From the NCBI GenBank assembly GCA_018813815.1, contig JAHJAY010000019.1:1-45315 (forward strand): a stretch of 45,315 bases of DNA. Reading direction: 5' to 3'. Position 1 is the first letter of the stretch. Every line of letters begins with the position of its first letter. The notes under the pieces were generated by a model that was given only the letters and a program-made list of their open reading frames with translations, did not search any database and had not been told where the DNA came from. The translations under genes were made by a program, and so were the position numbers. Shown one piece after another: positions 20,358 to 30,856 of the stretch. This DNA comes from Patescibacteria group bacterium. Lineage in GTDB: Bacteria > Patescibacteriota > Microgenomatia > UBA1400 > JAHJAY01.

Positions 20358-21539
20358 ATGGTCAATAAATTTTCCAAGTTAGCAGTGGTTCGTGGTCAAC
20401 CCCGAATGAGCGAAGCTCAGTTTTACAGCTATTTTAACCATTTTAAAGTCAAATTGATTGGTGATAAAACCACTGGTTGGATTATGGAGAATAAACTGCC
20501 TCAGCAAGTTGAGTTTATTAACTTGCCTTTAAAGCCGGTTTGGGGTTTTGACCCTTGGACCAGTTTTGGCGGGCCGCTTCAAACCCATCGATCTTGGCAA
20601 TTTTTGGCTAATTTAGCCGCCTATGTGGCTGATTGTGATATTATTAATATTTCTGATTTGTTTTATTTTTATTGTTGGCAATCAGCTAAATTAGCTAAAA
20701 AACTGAATAAAAAACTAGTTACAATTGTCTGGGAAAATGTCTTGTATCACCCGTCTACTTACATCCCGCCGTATTGTTTTGGGGTGCGTCAGGTTTTGCA
20801 AACAACTGATTTATTTATTGCCAGAAGCAGGCGGACTCGAGACTATCTTTTATCAATTGGAGCTGATGAAAAAAAAATCAAAGTTGTTTACAAAGGAATT
20901 GACCTGAAAGTTTTTAAACCCAGACCTAAAGACCCGGTCTTGAAAAGAAAAAGACCGGGTCTTGAAGGCGAGAAATTAAAAATCCTCTATGTTGGTCAAT
21001 TAGTTAAAACTAAAGGGGTTTTAGAGTTATTAGTCGCTTTTGAACGTTTGTGTTCTGAATTTGACAATCTTGAATTATGGCTTTTAGGCCGGTCAAGCGG
21101 TGAACCGCTGGAAAAAAAAGTTAAACGTTTGGCTCAGCGGCTGCCGATCAAATTAAAAACCAGAGTTGACTATGACAAATTGCCAGCGATTTACCAATCA
21201 GCGGATATTTATTGTCATTTAAGCCAAGATTGGCGATATTTGGGCTTGTTGCCTGGGGGGAATGATTGGTTTCCTTATGCTGTGATTGAGGCTATGGCTT
21301 GTGGTTTGCCGATTGTGGCTACTAATGTTGGCGGCATACCGGAACAGCTTGGCCGGGGAGGGAATATTTTGGTTAAGCAAAAAGATATTGACTCAGCCTA
21401 TAAAGGTTTGAAAAAAATGATCAAGCTCGGACAAAGTCGGCAGGATATAGGCATCCAAAACCGACGGCGAGCTGAGCAGTTGTTTGAAGTAGAAGCTCAG
21501 GCTCGCCAAACCGAAAAGGTAATTTTGGAAATATTATGA
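20358..21539 (+). CDS. Glycosyltransferase family 4
   Basis: KILYVGQLVKTKGVLELLVAFERL; WFPYAVIEAMACGLPIVATNVGGIPEQLG. Confidence 0.88.
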   Translation: MVNKFSKLAVVRGQPRMSEAQFYSYFNHFKVKLIGDKTTGWIMENKLPQQVEFINLPLKPVWGFDPWTSFGGPLQTHRSWQFLANLAAYVADCDIINISDLFYFYCWQSAKLAKKLNKKLVTIVWENVLYHPSTYIPPYCFGVRQVLQTTDLFIARSRRTRDYLLSIGADEKKIKVVYKGIDLKVFKPRPKDPVLKRKRPGLEGEKLKILYVGQLVKTKGVLELLVAFERLCSEFDNLELWLLGRSSGEPLEKKVKRLAQRLPIKLKTRVDYDKLPAIYQSADIYCHLSQDWRYLGLLPGGNDWFPYAVIEAMACGLPIVATNVGGIPEQLGRGGNILVKQKDIDSAYKGLKKMIKLGQSRQDIGIQNRRRAEQLFEVEAQARQTEKVILEIL

Positions 21540-22174
21540 TGTTTAAAAATAAGAGCGTTAAGGCTTATTATCGTGATTGCGGCAAAGGAATTTCTCCACA
21601 TAATTGGCGAGTTTATTGGTGTCGTTTAAGAGGCTGGCCTTCATTTTTGTACCAAAGCAAACGGATTGCTGATACAGTTAGAAAGATAAAAGCCCTAGGA
21701 ATTTCTGGTGCAGTTTTGGATGCCGCCTGCGGTTCGGGTCAGATTTTAAAGCATTTGCCTTTGGAATCAGTTGGCATTGAAATTAACCCTAATCATGCCA
21801 AAACCGCCCAAAAAAATGCGCCTCAAGCTAAGGTTATTCGGGGAGACATTGAAAGAATTCCTTATCCTGAAAATTCGTTTGATTGGCTGTTGGCGACGGA
21901 AATTTTTGAGCATTTACCTGAGTCTAAACCAGTGGTTAAAGAACTTTGGCGAGTGCTGAAAAAGGGCGGTCAGCTAATCGTGACTGTGCCGACTCGGCAT
22001 TGGTTGTGGCGGCTGCGTTTTTTGGGGAGCGCCATGTATGCCACTGAACCTCAATGTTTGTCTTTTGACAAAAAAAGCCTCTTATTTTTATTTTCTCAGT
22101 ATCAATATAAAATAAAGCAATTGAAAAAAATTGCTTGGGGTTTAAATTACTTTTTAGTTTTAGAAAAAACATGA
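21536..22174 (+). CDS. Class I SAM-dependent methyltransferase
   Basis: VLDAACGSGQILKHL; FDWLLATEIFEHLPESKPVVKELWRVLKKGGQLIVTVP. Confidence 0.85.
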   Translation: MMFKNKSVKAYYRDCGKGISPHNWRVYWCRLRGWPSFLYQSKRIADTVRKIKALGISGAVLDAACGSGQILKHLPLESVGIEINPNHAKTAQKNAPQAKVIRGDIERIPYPENSFDWLLATEIFEHLPESKPVVKELWRVLKKGGQLIVTVPTRHWLWRLRFLGSAMYATEPQCLSFDKKSLLFLFSQYQYKIKQLKKIAWGLNYFLVLEKT

Positions 22175-23205
22175 GTAAAAAAATCAAACTTGGTTTAGTG
22201 GGCTACGGTTACTGGGGCCCAAATCTGTTACGCAACTTTATTCAGCTGGCAGGAGTTGAGGTAGTTATGGTTTGTGATTTAAATGAAGCTCAACTTGCTC
22301 GGGTGAAAAAGCGATATCCGGCTTTAAATATAACCACTGATTATCAGGTTTTATTAGCCAGCGAGATTAATGCGGTTGTAATAGCAACGCCTCTAGTCAG
22401 TCATTTTAAATTGGCACAAGCAGCCCTGTTGGCTAACAAGCACGTTTTAGTGGAAAAGCCTTTTGTTAAAACTTCAAAGCAAGCTGAAAGATTGACGCGG
22501 CTGGCCAAACAGAAAAAGCTTGTTTTAATGGTAGATCATACTTTTGAATACACTGCGGCGGTTAATAAGATTAAACAACTGATTAAAAAAGGCGAGCTGG
22601 GTCAGATTTATACTATTGATATGATTCGAGTCAATCTTGGGCTTTTTCAGCAAGATCATAATGTAATTTGGGATTTAGCCTACCACGATGTATCAATTTT
22701 ACTTTATATTCTTGGGAAAATGCCCAAAAGCGTTATTGCTTTGGGTCAAGATTTTATTCAACCGGGAATTGAGGATAGTGCTTATGTAATCTTCAGATTT
22801 CCTGATAAAATCTTGGCTTCACTGCATTTAAGCTGGCTTGATCCTTATAAAATTAGAAAAGCGACTTTTGTGGGCAGTAAAAAAATGTTGGTTTATGATG
22901 ATCTTGAGCCAACTGAAAAAATAAAAATTTTAGATAAAGGCGTTTTGGTCAAGAGCAAACAGTTGCCGCAAATGCCTTATTATGAGTCTTTTGCTGAGTT
23001 TAGTTATCTTTATCGTCGAGGTGATGTTTATATCCCGCGGCTTGAGCAAAAAGAGCCTTTGAGTCTAGTGGCCGAACATTTTATTACTACAATCAAGCAG
23101 GATAAAAAACCACGGAGTGGAGGCGAGGAAGGCCTAAGGGTGACTAAAATTTTGGAGTCGGTTGAACGGTCGCTTAAAAACAGCGGGAGAGAAGTAGAGA
23201 TATAA
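22171..23205 (+). CDS. Gfo/Idh/MocA-family oxidoreductase, candidate UDP-sugar 3-dehydrogenase (WlbA/WbpB-like)
   Basis: MSKKIKLGLVGYGYWGPNLLRNF; HVLVEKPFVKTSKQAERL (EKP motif). Start refined from the 22135 ORF start. Confidence 0.85.
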   Translation: MSKKIKLGLVGYGYWGPNLLRNFIQLAGVEVVMVCDLNEAQLARVKKRYPALNITTDYQVLLASEINAVVIATPLVSHFKLAQAALLANKHVLVEKPFVKTSKQAERLTRLAKQKKLVLMVDHTFEYTAAVNKIKQLIKKGELGQIYTIDMIRVNLGLFQQDHNVIWDLAYHDVSILLYILGKMPKSVIALGQDFIQPGIEDSAYVIFRFPDKILASLHLSWLDPYKIRKATFVGSKKMLVYDDLEPTEKIKILDKGVLVKSKQLPQMPYYESFAEFSYLYRRGDVYIPRLEQKEPLSLVAEHFITTIKQDKKPRSGGEEGLRVTKILESVERSLKNSGREVEI

Positions 23206-23975
23206 TGATAGACAATTTATTAAATACTAAAGCAACAGAAAAAATTAAAGATTTGTCTAGATTTTATGATGAAATTTATTATAAAAAATATAATCGTTTG
23301 GAGATAATGAACAATCCAAATAGTTCGAAAGCTAAAAGCGTATTTTTATTTATACTTGATTATTTAGAGGTGCCGTTTGATAAAAAGAAGAAATTGTTAG
23401 ATGTGGCTTGTGGAGGGGGAGGGCTTTTACACTTTGCTGACCACAGAGTTTTGACTTATGGAGTAGATATCAGTCAACTTTCATTGCAATATGCTGCCCG
23501 GATTTCTCCTGGTTCAGTGCTTAAAAAATGTCAGGCTGAAAAGTTGCCATTTACAAAGGAAGAATTTGATTTTATTACTTGCTTGGGTTCTTTAGAACAT
23601 TTTTTAGATCCGCTTAAAGCCTTAAAAGAAATAAAAAGAGTGCTTAAACCTAAAGGGAAATGTCTTATTATGGTTCCGAATATTTTTTTTATTTTTGGGG
23701 TGTTCAAAGTAGGTTTTTTTGGGGGAAGTCCAACACATCATCAAAAAGTTGAACGTTTCAATACTTTAGATGGTTGGCAAAGCTTAATAGAAAGTGGGGG
23801 TTTGAAGGTGATAAAGAGAAGAGGTTATAATCCTACATTTTTTTTAAAAAAATCTGACTGGTTAAAGCCCTTAAGGCTTTTTGGTAAGGCTGGTTGGCTT
23901 TTGTTCAGAAACTTGTTGCCCCAAGGTTTGTCATATGATTTACTTTATGTGACGGAAAGGGAGAGTGATGATTAG
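23205..23975 (+). CDS. Class I SAM-dependent methyltransferase
   Basis: LLDVACGGGGLLHFADHRVLTYGVDIS; SLEHFLDPLKALKEIKRVLKPKGKCLIMVP. Confidence 0.85.
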   Translation: MIDNLLNTKATEKIKDLSRFYDEIYYKKYNRLEIMNNPNSSKAKSVFLFILDYLEVPFDKKKKLLDVACGGGGLLHFADHRVLTYGVDISQLSLQYAARISPGSVLKKCQAEKLPFTKEEFDFITCLGSLEHFLDPLKALKEIKRVLKPKGKCLIMVPNIFFIFGVFKVGFFGGSPTHHQKVERFNTLDGWQSLIESGGLKVIKRRGYNPTFFLKKSDWLKPLRLFGKAGWLLFRNLLPQGLSYDLLYVTERESDD

Positions 23976-24426
23976 TAAAAACGTACATTTAGGAAAAAAT
24001 GTTAAAATCTATCAGCCAGAATTGGTTAACCTTTATAGTTGCGAAATTGGTGATAATACTAAAATTGCCGCTTTTGTGGAGATTCAAAAAGGCGTTAAAG
24101 TTGGCCAGAATTGTAAAATTCAGGCGTTTGCTTTTATTCCCGAAGGCGTAACTATTGGCGATGAGGTTTTTATTGGCCCCCATGTTTGCTTTATTAATGA
24201 TAAGTATCCTAAAGCAGTTAATTCTGACGGCAGTTTAAAACAAGCCGGCGATTGGCAGATAACGCCAACAGTGGTGGAAAAAGGTGCGGCCATTGGCGCC
24301 GGAGCGGTTATTCTTTGCGGTGTAACTATTGGTAAAAATAGTTTGATTGGCGCTGGTGCAGTAGTAACTAAAAATGTTGCGCCAGGACAAACTGTAATAG
24401 CTAATCCAGCTCAGGTTTTAAAATGA
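23965..24426 (+). CDS. Left-handed beta-helix (hexapeptide) sugar N-acyltransferase (WlbB/WbpD-like)
   Basis: Hexapeptide repeats (IGDNTKIAAFVEIQKGVKVGQNCKIQAFAFIPEGVTIGD); VVEKGAAIGAGAVILCGVTIGKNSLIGAGAVVTKNV. Confidence 0.88.
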   Translation: MMISKNVHLGKNVKIYQPELVNLYSCEIGDNTKIAAFVEIQKGVKVGQNCKIQAFAFIPEGVTIGDEVFIGPHVCFINDKYPKAVNSDGSLKQAGDWQITPTVVEKGAAIGAGAVILCGVTIGKNSLIGAGAVVTKNVAPGQTVIANPAQVLK

Positions 24427-25523
24427 AGATTCCTTTAATTGATTTAAAGCGTGAGTATCAGGAGATTAAACCAGCGATTAATTTGGTAGTTGGCCGAGTG
24501 CTTAAAGGCGGCCGATTTATTTTAGGGTCTGAAGTCAAGGCCTTTGAACTTCAACTGGCTCGTTTTTGCGATTGTAAATATTGTGTTGGAGTTAATTCGG
24601 GGACTGATGGTTTGATATTGAGTTTAAAAGCATTAGGTATTGGACCTGGCGATGAAGTAATTACAGTGGCCAATACTTTTAGCGCCACAGTGGCTAGTAT
24701 TGTTCATGTTGGCGCCCGGCCAGTTTTGGTTGATATCAACCCTGAGACCTATTTGATTGATTTGCAGAAAATTGAGCCAGCTATAACTAAAAAAACCCGG
24801 GCAATTATTGTGGTTCATCTTTATGGTCAGCCGGTTGAGATGGGGCCGGTTTTAAAGTTAGCACGGCAATATAGTTTAAAAGTAATTATCGATGCGGCTC
24901 AGGCAATTGGTTCAACTTATCAAGGCCAGCCAGCAGGTAGTTTTGGTGATGTGAGTGTGTTTAGTTTTTATCCAGCCAAAAACTTGGGCGCTTATGGTGA
25001 TGCTGGGGCAGTGGTGACTAATAACCGGGCGGTGGCGCGGGTAGTTCGGATGCTTCGGCATCAGGGTCAAAGCCGCAAATACCACCACGAATTGGTTGGT
25101 TTTAACAGTCGGCTTGATGAGCTTCAGGCAGCTATTCTCAGGGTCAAGCTAAAAAAATTGAAGACATGGAATAAACAGCGCCGGCAATGGGCCAAGTATT
25201 ATTTACAGCAGTTAACCGGTTTATCCTTAGTTTTGCCAGTTCAGCCAGCTGAAACTCAAACCAATTGGTATTTGTTTGTTGTCCGGGTCAAAAAACGGGA
25301 TCAACTTAAACGTTATTTGGCTAAGCAGGGGATTGAGTGCGGCATTCATTACCCGGTTCCAATTCATTTGCTGCCAGCTTTTAAAAATCTGGGTTATGAA
25401 CCAGGTGATTTTCCCCAAACCGAACAAATAACTGAACAAATTCTTTCTTTGCCAATGTTTCCTCAATTGACCAAAAAAGAAATTGATTATATTTGTCAGG
25501 CAATTAAGCGTTTCGATCCATGA
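24423..25523 (+). CDS. DegT/DnrJ/EryC1/StrS PLP-dependent sugar aminotransferase (WlbC/WbpE-like)
   Basis: IPLIDLKREYQEI; GVNSGTDGLILSLKALGIGPGDEVITVANTF; VSVFSFYPAKNLGAYGDAGAV. Confidence 0.92.
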   Translation: MKIPLIDLKREYQEIKPAINLVVGRVLKGGRFILGSEVKAFELQLARFCDCKYCVGVNSGTDGLILSLKALGIGPGDEVITVANTFSATVASIVHVGARPVLVDINPETYLIDLQKIEPAITKKTRAIIVVHLYGQPVEMGPVLKLARQYSLKVIIDAAQAIGSTYQGQPAGSFGDVSVFSFYPAKNLGAYGDAGAVVTNNRAVARVVRMLRHQGQSRKYHHELVGFNSRLDELQAAILRVKLKKLKTWNKQRRQWAKYYLQQLTGLSLVLPVQPAETQTNWYLFVVRVKKRDQLKRYLAKQGIECGIHYPVPIHLLPAFKNLGYEPGDFPQTEQITEQILSLPMFPQLTKKEIDYICQAIKRFDP

Positions 25524-26425
25524 AACAACCACAAATCAGTGTTATTATTTTAAATTGGAACCGCAAGCAAGATACGGTTAATTTAATCCGGCAGTTAAAA
25601 AAGCAAACTTTTAAAAACTTTGAAATTATTGTGGTTGATAATGCTTCAACTGACGGCAGCGCAGCCTACGTTAAATGTCATTATTCTGATGTGCGCTTGG
25701 TTAGAGCTAAAAATAATCAGGCGCTTTATAGTTTTAGTTTGGGCATGAAGCAGGCAAGGGGTGAATATTTTGTTCTTTTGGCCTGTGATACGGTTGTGCC
25801 AGCCAATTTACTGGCTAAACACCTGGAAAAACTGACCAACAACCCCCAGCTGGGGGTTTCTTGTCCTTCAACCTATGATCATTCAACCAAGCGTTATTTG
25901 GGACCAAATCGAGCAATTAAAGGCAATAATAAAATCGGTTATCAAATAACTTATTTTGATGGCAATGGGATTGGTTTGCGGCGCCAAGTATTTGAGCAGG
26001 TTGGCGGCTATTCTCAGGACTATTTTATTTGTTTGGAAGAATTAGAATGGGCAGTGCGAATTCTCAGCGCTGGTTTTAAAGTTGCTTGTTTTACTGATGT
26101 AAAAATTTATCATAAAAAATCAACTACTGCTGGAGAATATCGTAGCCGGTTAGGTTATTATTATGTTCGTAATTGGATTTGGTTTTATCTTCAATATTTA
26201 CCCTGGCGAGCAATTTTGGAGTTTGTTAAACTGCATTTTGGTTCATTTAGGGCTAAAACTGGCGCCAAAGGATATTTTAACAAATTAGATTGTTTGTGGG
26301 GAATTATTGCCAGTTTTCCCCGGATTTCTAAGTATTTGTGGTTAAGACAACCGGTTTCTGACTCAATTTTAGCCCGGATCAAGGCAGATTTATTTCCTAA
26401 TAAGGGTCATATCTATGTTCAGTGA
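25520..26425 (+). CDS. Glycosyltransferase family 2
   Basis: ISVIILNWNRKQDTVNLIRQLKKQTFKNFEIIVVDNASTDGS; FICLEELEWAVRI. Confidence 0.88.
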   Translation: MKQPQISVIILNWNRKQDTVNLIRQLKKQTFKNFEIIVVDNASTDGSAAYVKCHYSDVRLVRAKNNQALYSFSLGMKQARGEYFVLLACDTVVPANLLAKHLEKLTNNPQLGVSCPSTYDHSTKRYLGPNRAIKGNNKIGYQITYFDGNGIGLRRQVFEQVGGYSQDYFICLEELEWAVRILSAGFKVACFTDVKIYHKKSTTAGEYRSRLGYYYVRNWIWFYLQYLPWRAILEFVKLHFGSFRAKTGAKGYFNKLDCLWGIIASFPRISKYLWLRQPVSDSILARIKADLFPNKGHIYVQ

Positions 26426-27620
26426 TAAAAGGGCTAAACATTTAATAGCGATTTTTGTTTTTCTTTTGTTAATAGCTTTTTTTTCTTTACTACAACCAAC
26501 TTCGCTAGTTGGTAAAGATTGTTGGTGGTATGAGTCTTATACTGTTGGTCGATTGAAATTAACTTATCCGATTAATTGTGATTCACCTGAGTTTGCTCGT
26601 CTAGTAGTTAAGTTTCCTTATAGTTATGGGCAAAATCCGATCCGAATGAATCGGCCGCTTTATCCGGCTTTAGCAGCGCCGGTTTATCAATTAATCCGGT
26701 CCTGGTTGAAGTTGCCGCCAAAAATAGTCGCCCAAATTACCAGCCAATTGGCTTTAGTTAGCCATCAGTCAGCTTGGCAGGGAATAGTGCCTCAAGATTT
26801 GGCTTCAGCCTGGTTGAGTTTGGTTATAATTAACTTTATTTTGGTGGCGTTGGCCGGTTATTGGTTGATCCAAGCTGGTCAAACAGCGGGTTGGGGCCAA
26901 TTGAGTTTACCGTTGAGTTTATTAATGTTATTTTCAATTCGGCTAAAAGATTACCTGCTTTTACCCCATACTACGATGTTTGATTTTTTGATTCCGGCTT
27001 ATTTATTTAATTTAGCTATGAGCCCCAAAGCCCCATCTTTTAAAGCTGTTCTTTTAACCGGAATTTTGCTTTTGGGCAAACCGCTTTATTTTACTATTCC
27101 AATTATTATCTGGTTGTTTTGGCGTCAATCAAAACAATCGTTATTTAAGATATTGGCATTGTTTTTGCCCACAATTTTATATATTGGTTCGTTTTATTAT
27201 TTGGGTATTCCTTATTATTCTCATGAGTCAGCAGTTTACCGTGAAGGAGTTTGGTTATTGGATAGCCTGCGTCAGTCTGGTTACTGGAGGACTTTACCGT
27301 TGGTTCTGGTTCAAATCGCTAAACTGCTAGGCTATGCTTTAATTATCTTTAAGATAGAACTTTTGTTTTTGTTGAGCTTATGGGGGTTAGTTAGACCGGC
27401 CAAGCTGCTTTTAGGTAAGAATCGGATGTTTATTGGTGTTTATTTTTTTTCTTGGTTAGGGTTTTTTGTTTTGGTCGGCTATGTTGAGCAGGGTATTACT
27501 TACACTTTGTTTCCCATATTATTGCTTGTTTTTGGCCAATTGATTAATCGGCTGCCAGCAAAGGTTCAAAACTGGGCCTTGGTCGCTGGTTTTATGATTA
27601 AAGGGATTTTATGGTTTTAG
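26415..27620 (+). CDS. Multi-pass membrane protein, possible GT-C-type
   Basis: ~10 hydrophobic segments; located in the glycan operon. Confidence 0.6.
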   Translation: MFSDKRAKHLIAIFVFLLLIAFFSLLQPTSLVGKDCWWYESYTVGRLKLTYPINCDSPEFARLVVKFPYSYGQNPIRMNRPLYPALAAPVYQLIRSWLKLPPKIVAQITSQLALVSHQSAWQGIVPQDLASAWLSLVIINFILVALAGYWLIQAGQTAGWGQLSLPLSLLMLFSIRLKDYLLLPHTTMFDFLIPAYLFNLAMSPKAPSFKAVLLTGILLLGKPLYFTIPIIIWLFWRQSKQSLFKILALFLPTILYIGSFYYLGIPYYSHESAVYREGVWLLDSLRQSGYWRTLPLVLVQIAKLLGYALIIFKIELLFLLSLWGLVRPAKLLLGKNRMFIGVYFFSWLGFFVLVGYVEQGITYTLFPILLLVFGQLINRLPAKVQNWALVAGFMIKGILWF

Positions 27621-27633
27621 AAAGCCAGGCCGA

Positions 27634-28230
27634 TTGTTAAAAAACCCATCGCCTCATTATTGGCGCTTTAAGCGTTATCAAGAATTGCTGGGAGGTTTGA
27701 TTAAAAAAACTGACCGGGTTTTGGATGTTGGTTGTGGAGAAGGCCACTTGTTGTTTTTACTGTCTGAGGCTAACAAGTATGGTGTGGATATAGAGAAAAC
27801 ATATTTGGCCCGGGCCAAAGCTAAAAATCTTCAAGCGCGGTTTAAGCCGGCCTCAGCCGAAGATTTGCCTTTTAAAAATAGCTTTTTCGACTTGGTTTGC
27901 TGTACAGAGGTGATTGAGCATATTAACAGGCCAAAGCAATGCCTCAGAGAAGTTCAAAGAGTTTTAAAGCCCGGTGGTTATTGTTTGTTTTCCACCTACA
28001 ACCATTTTAATATTTTTAACATACTAACCTTAAAAGCTTTTTCTTCTGAACCTAGAATTACGCCCGGTCATATGAGAGAATACAGTTGGATTTCTTTTAA
28101 AAAATTAGTCCAAAATTACTTTGAAATAATCAAAATTACTCAGGCCGGTAGTAGTCAATTGGTTGACGGTTTTTTTCAAGTCGTCAAATTGCCGCTGGCG
28201 GATTTTATGATTGTTTTAGCAGTTAAATAA
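27634..28230 (+). CDS. Class I SAM-dependent methyltransferase
   Basis: VLDVGCGEGHLLFLLSEANKYGVDIE; FDLVCCTEVIEHINRPKQCLREVQRVLKPGGYCLFST; TTG start. Confidence 0.85.
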   Translation: MLKNPSPHYWRFKRYQELLGGLIKKTDRVLDVGCGEGHLLFLLSEANKYGVDIEKTYLARAKAKNLQARFKPASAEDLPFKNSFFDLVCCTEVIEHINRPKQCLREVQRVLKPGGYCLFSTYNHFNIFNILTLKAFSSEPRITPGHMREYSWISFKKLVQNYFEIIKITQAGSSQLVDGFFQVVKLPLADFMIVLAVK

Positions 28231-28231
28231 T

Positions 28232-28969
28232 ATGATTAGAATTATTATTTTGGCTTATAATGAAGCCGCCAACATTGAGGATTGTTTGATTCAGGCAACC
28301 AAAGTTTTAGGCAATCAACCTCACCGGTTTTATGTTGTTAATGACGGCAGTGTTGATGAAACTTTGTCAATTTTAAACCGGCGCGTTAAAGATTTTCCCC
28401 TTACATTGATCAACCATCAAGTTAATCAGGGAGTGGCAGCAGCTTTACGTTCTGGGATTATTCAGGTGGTTAAACAGGGTCGAGCCAATGATGTGGTTGT
28501 GGTAATGGAAGGAGATGGTACTTCTGATGTTAAGCTTTTAAGGCCAATGATTGCTCAGGTTAATCAAGGTCAGGATATAGTTATTGCTTCGCGCTATCAA
28601 CCGGGCGGCGCCTATTGTAATTTTTCCTTAAAACGCCGGTTTTTTAGTCGCTCAGCCAATTTTATTTTTAACTGGATTTTTCCTTGTCCTCAAGTGAGAG
28701 ATTATACGATTTTTTACCGCGCTTATCGTCTAGGACTATTAAAAAAAGCCTGCCAGGTTTATCAAAACCGCCTGATTAACAGTGAGCATTTTGTCGCTAA
28801 TACAGAACTTTTGGTTAAGTTGATGCGCTTAACTCAAAAGATTAAAGAATTACCATTTACCTATGATTATGGTTATAAAAAAAGCCCCAGTAGTTTGAAT
28901 ATCCCCAGAAACCTTTGGCAATATTTGAAGTTTATTGTTTTAAGGCCTGGCCTGCGGGTTGACTTTTGA
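28232..28969 (+). CDS. Glycosyltransferase family 2 (polyprenyl-phosphate sugar transferase-like)
   Basis: IRIIILAYNEAANIEDCL; YVVNDGSVDETL; DVVVVMEGDGTSDVKLL. Confidence 0.87.
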   Translation: MIRIIILAYNEAANIEDCLIQATKVLGNQPHRFYVVNDGSVDETLSILNRRVKDFPLTLINHQVNQGVAAALRSGIIQVVKQGRANDVVVVMEGDGTSDVKLLRPMIAQVNQGQDIVIASRYQPGGAYCNFSLKRRFFSRSANFIFNWIFPCPQVRDYTIFYRAYRLGLLKKACQVYQNRLINSEHFVANTELLVKLMRLTQKIKELPFTYDYGYKKSPSSLNIPRNLWQYLKFIVLRPGLRVDF

Positions 28970-29046
28970 AAAGTTTATGGTTAAATAAGATTAGGTTGAA
29001 AAGAGATCTGATAATGTAATTGAAAAAAAACAGCCAAAGATTCGGG

Positions 29047-29068
29047 AAGCCCGCTTTTGGCGGGTTTT
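29047..29068 (+). terminator. Probable intrinsic terminator of the glycan operon
   Basis: AAGCCCGC-TTTTG-GCGGGTTTT hairpin with a short T tract. Confidence 0.55.
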
Positions 29069-29082
29069 ATGTTAATCGCACC

Positions 29083-29088
29083 TTGACA
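29083..29088 (+). promoter_or_regulatory. Putative -35 box (TTGACA) of the 16S rRNA promoter
   Basis: Consensus -35 ~110 nt upstream of the 16S gene; the -10 is not clear (TTTGAA at 17-nt spacing). Confidence 0.35.
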
Positions 29089-29139
29089 ATTTGACTAGGT
29101 AAGTCTTTGAAGTAGAGCAGGTTTACTTCAAAGTAAATT

Positions 29140-29163
29140 AGCAATTTAAGATGTGGTAGGAAT
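29140..29163 (+). promoter_or_regulatory. 5' arm of the 16S rRNA processing stem
   Basis: AGCAATTTAAGATGTGGTAGGAAT pairs along its full 24 nt (two G.U) with 30800-30823. Confidence 0.75.
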
Positions 29164-29198
29164 ATGTGCCGTGAACCGAATTTATTCTGGTTTACGGC

Positions 29199-30683
<1,485 letters not shown>

Positions 30684-30799
30684 TAGGAGAGGGTTTTCTG
30701 AGTCACGACCAGATTTTCCTGTTTTCCCAAACATTACGTTAAGCGTAATTGAGAGAGAACGAAAAACATTTTTTTCAACAATCATTTTATGATTGTAAA

Positions 30800-30823
30800 A
30801 TTCCTACCACGTCTTGAATTGCT
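30800..30823 (+). promoter_or_regulatory. 3' arm of the 16S rRNA processing stem
   Basis: ATTCCTACCACGTCTTGAATTGCT, complementary to 29140-29163. Confidence 0.75.
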
Positions 30824-30826
30824 AAA

Positions 30827-30856
30827 CCCAGCCTCTCGCGAGAGGCTGGGTTTTTT
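30827..30856 (+). terminator. Intrinsic terminator of the 16S transcription unit
   Basis: Perfect palindrome CCCAGCCTCTCGCGAGAGGCTGGG followed by T6. Confidence 0.85.

Noticed and set aside
30684-30800. Possible spacer tRNA or 23S start downstream of 16S
   Set aside because: The stretch contains only short hairpins, then the processing-stem arm and a terminator; no tRNA cloverleaf or 23S sequence is present.
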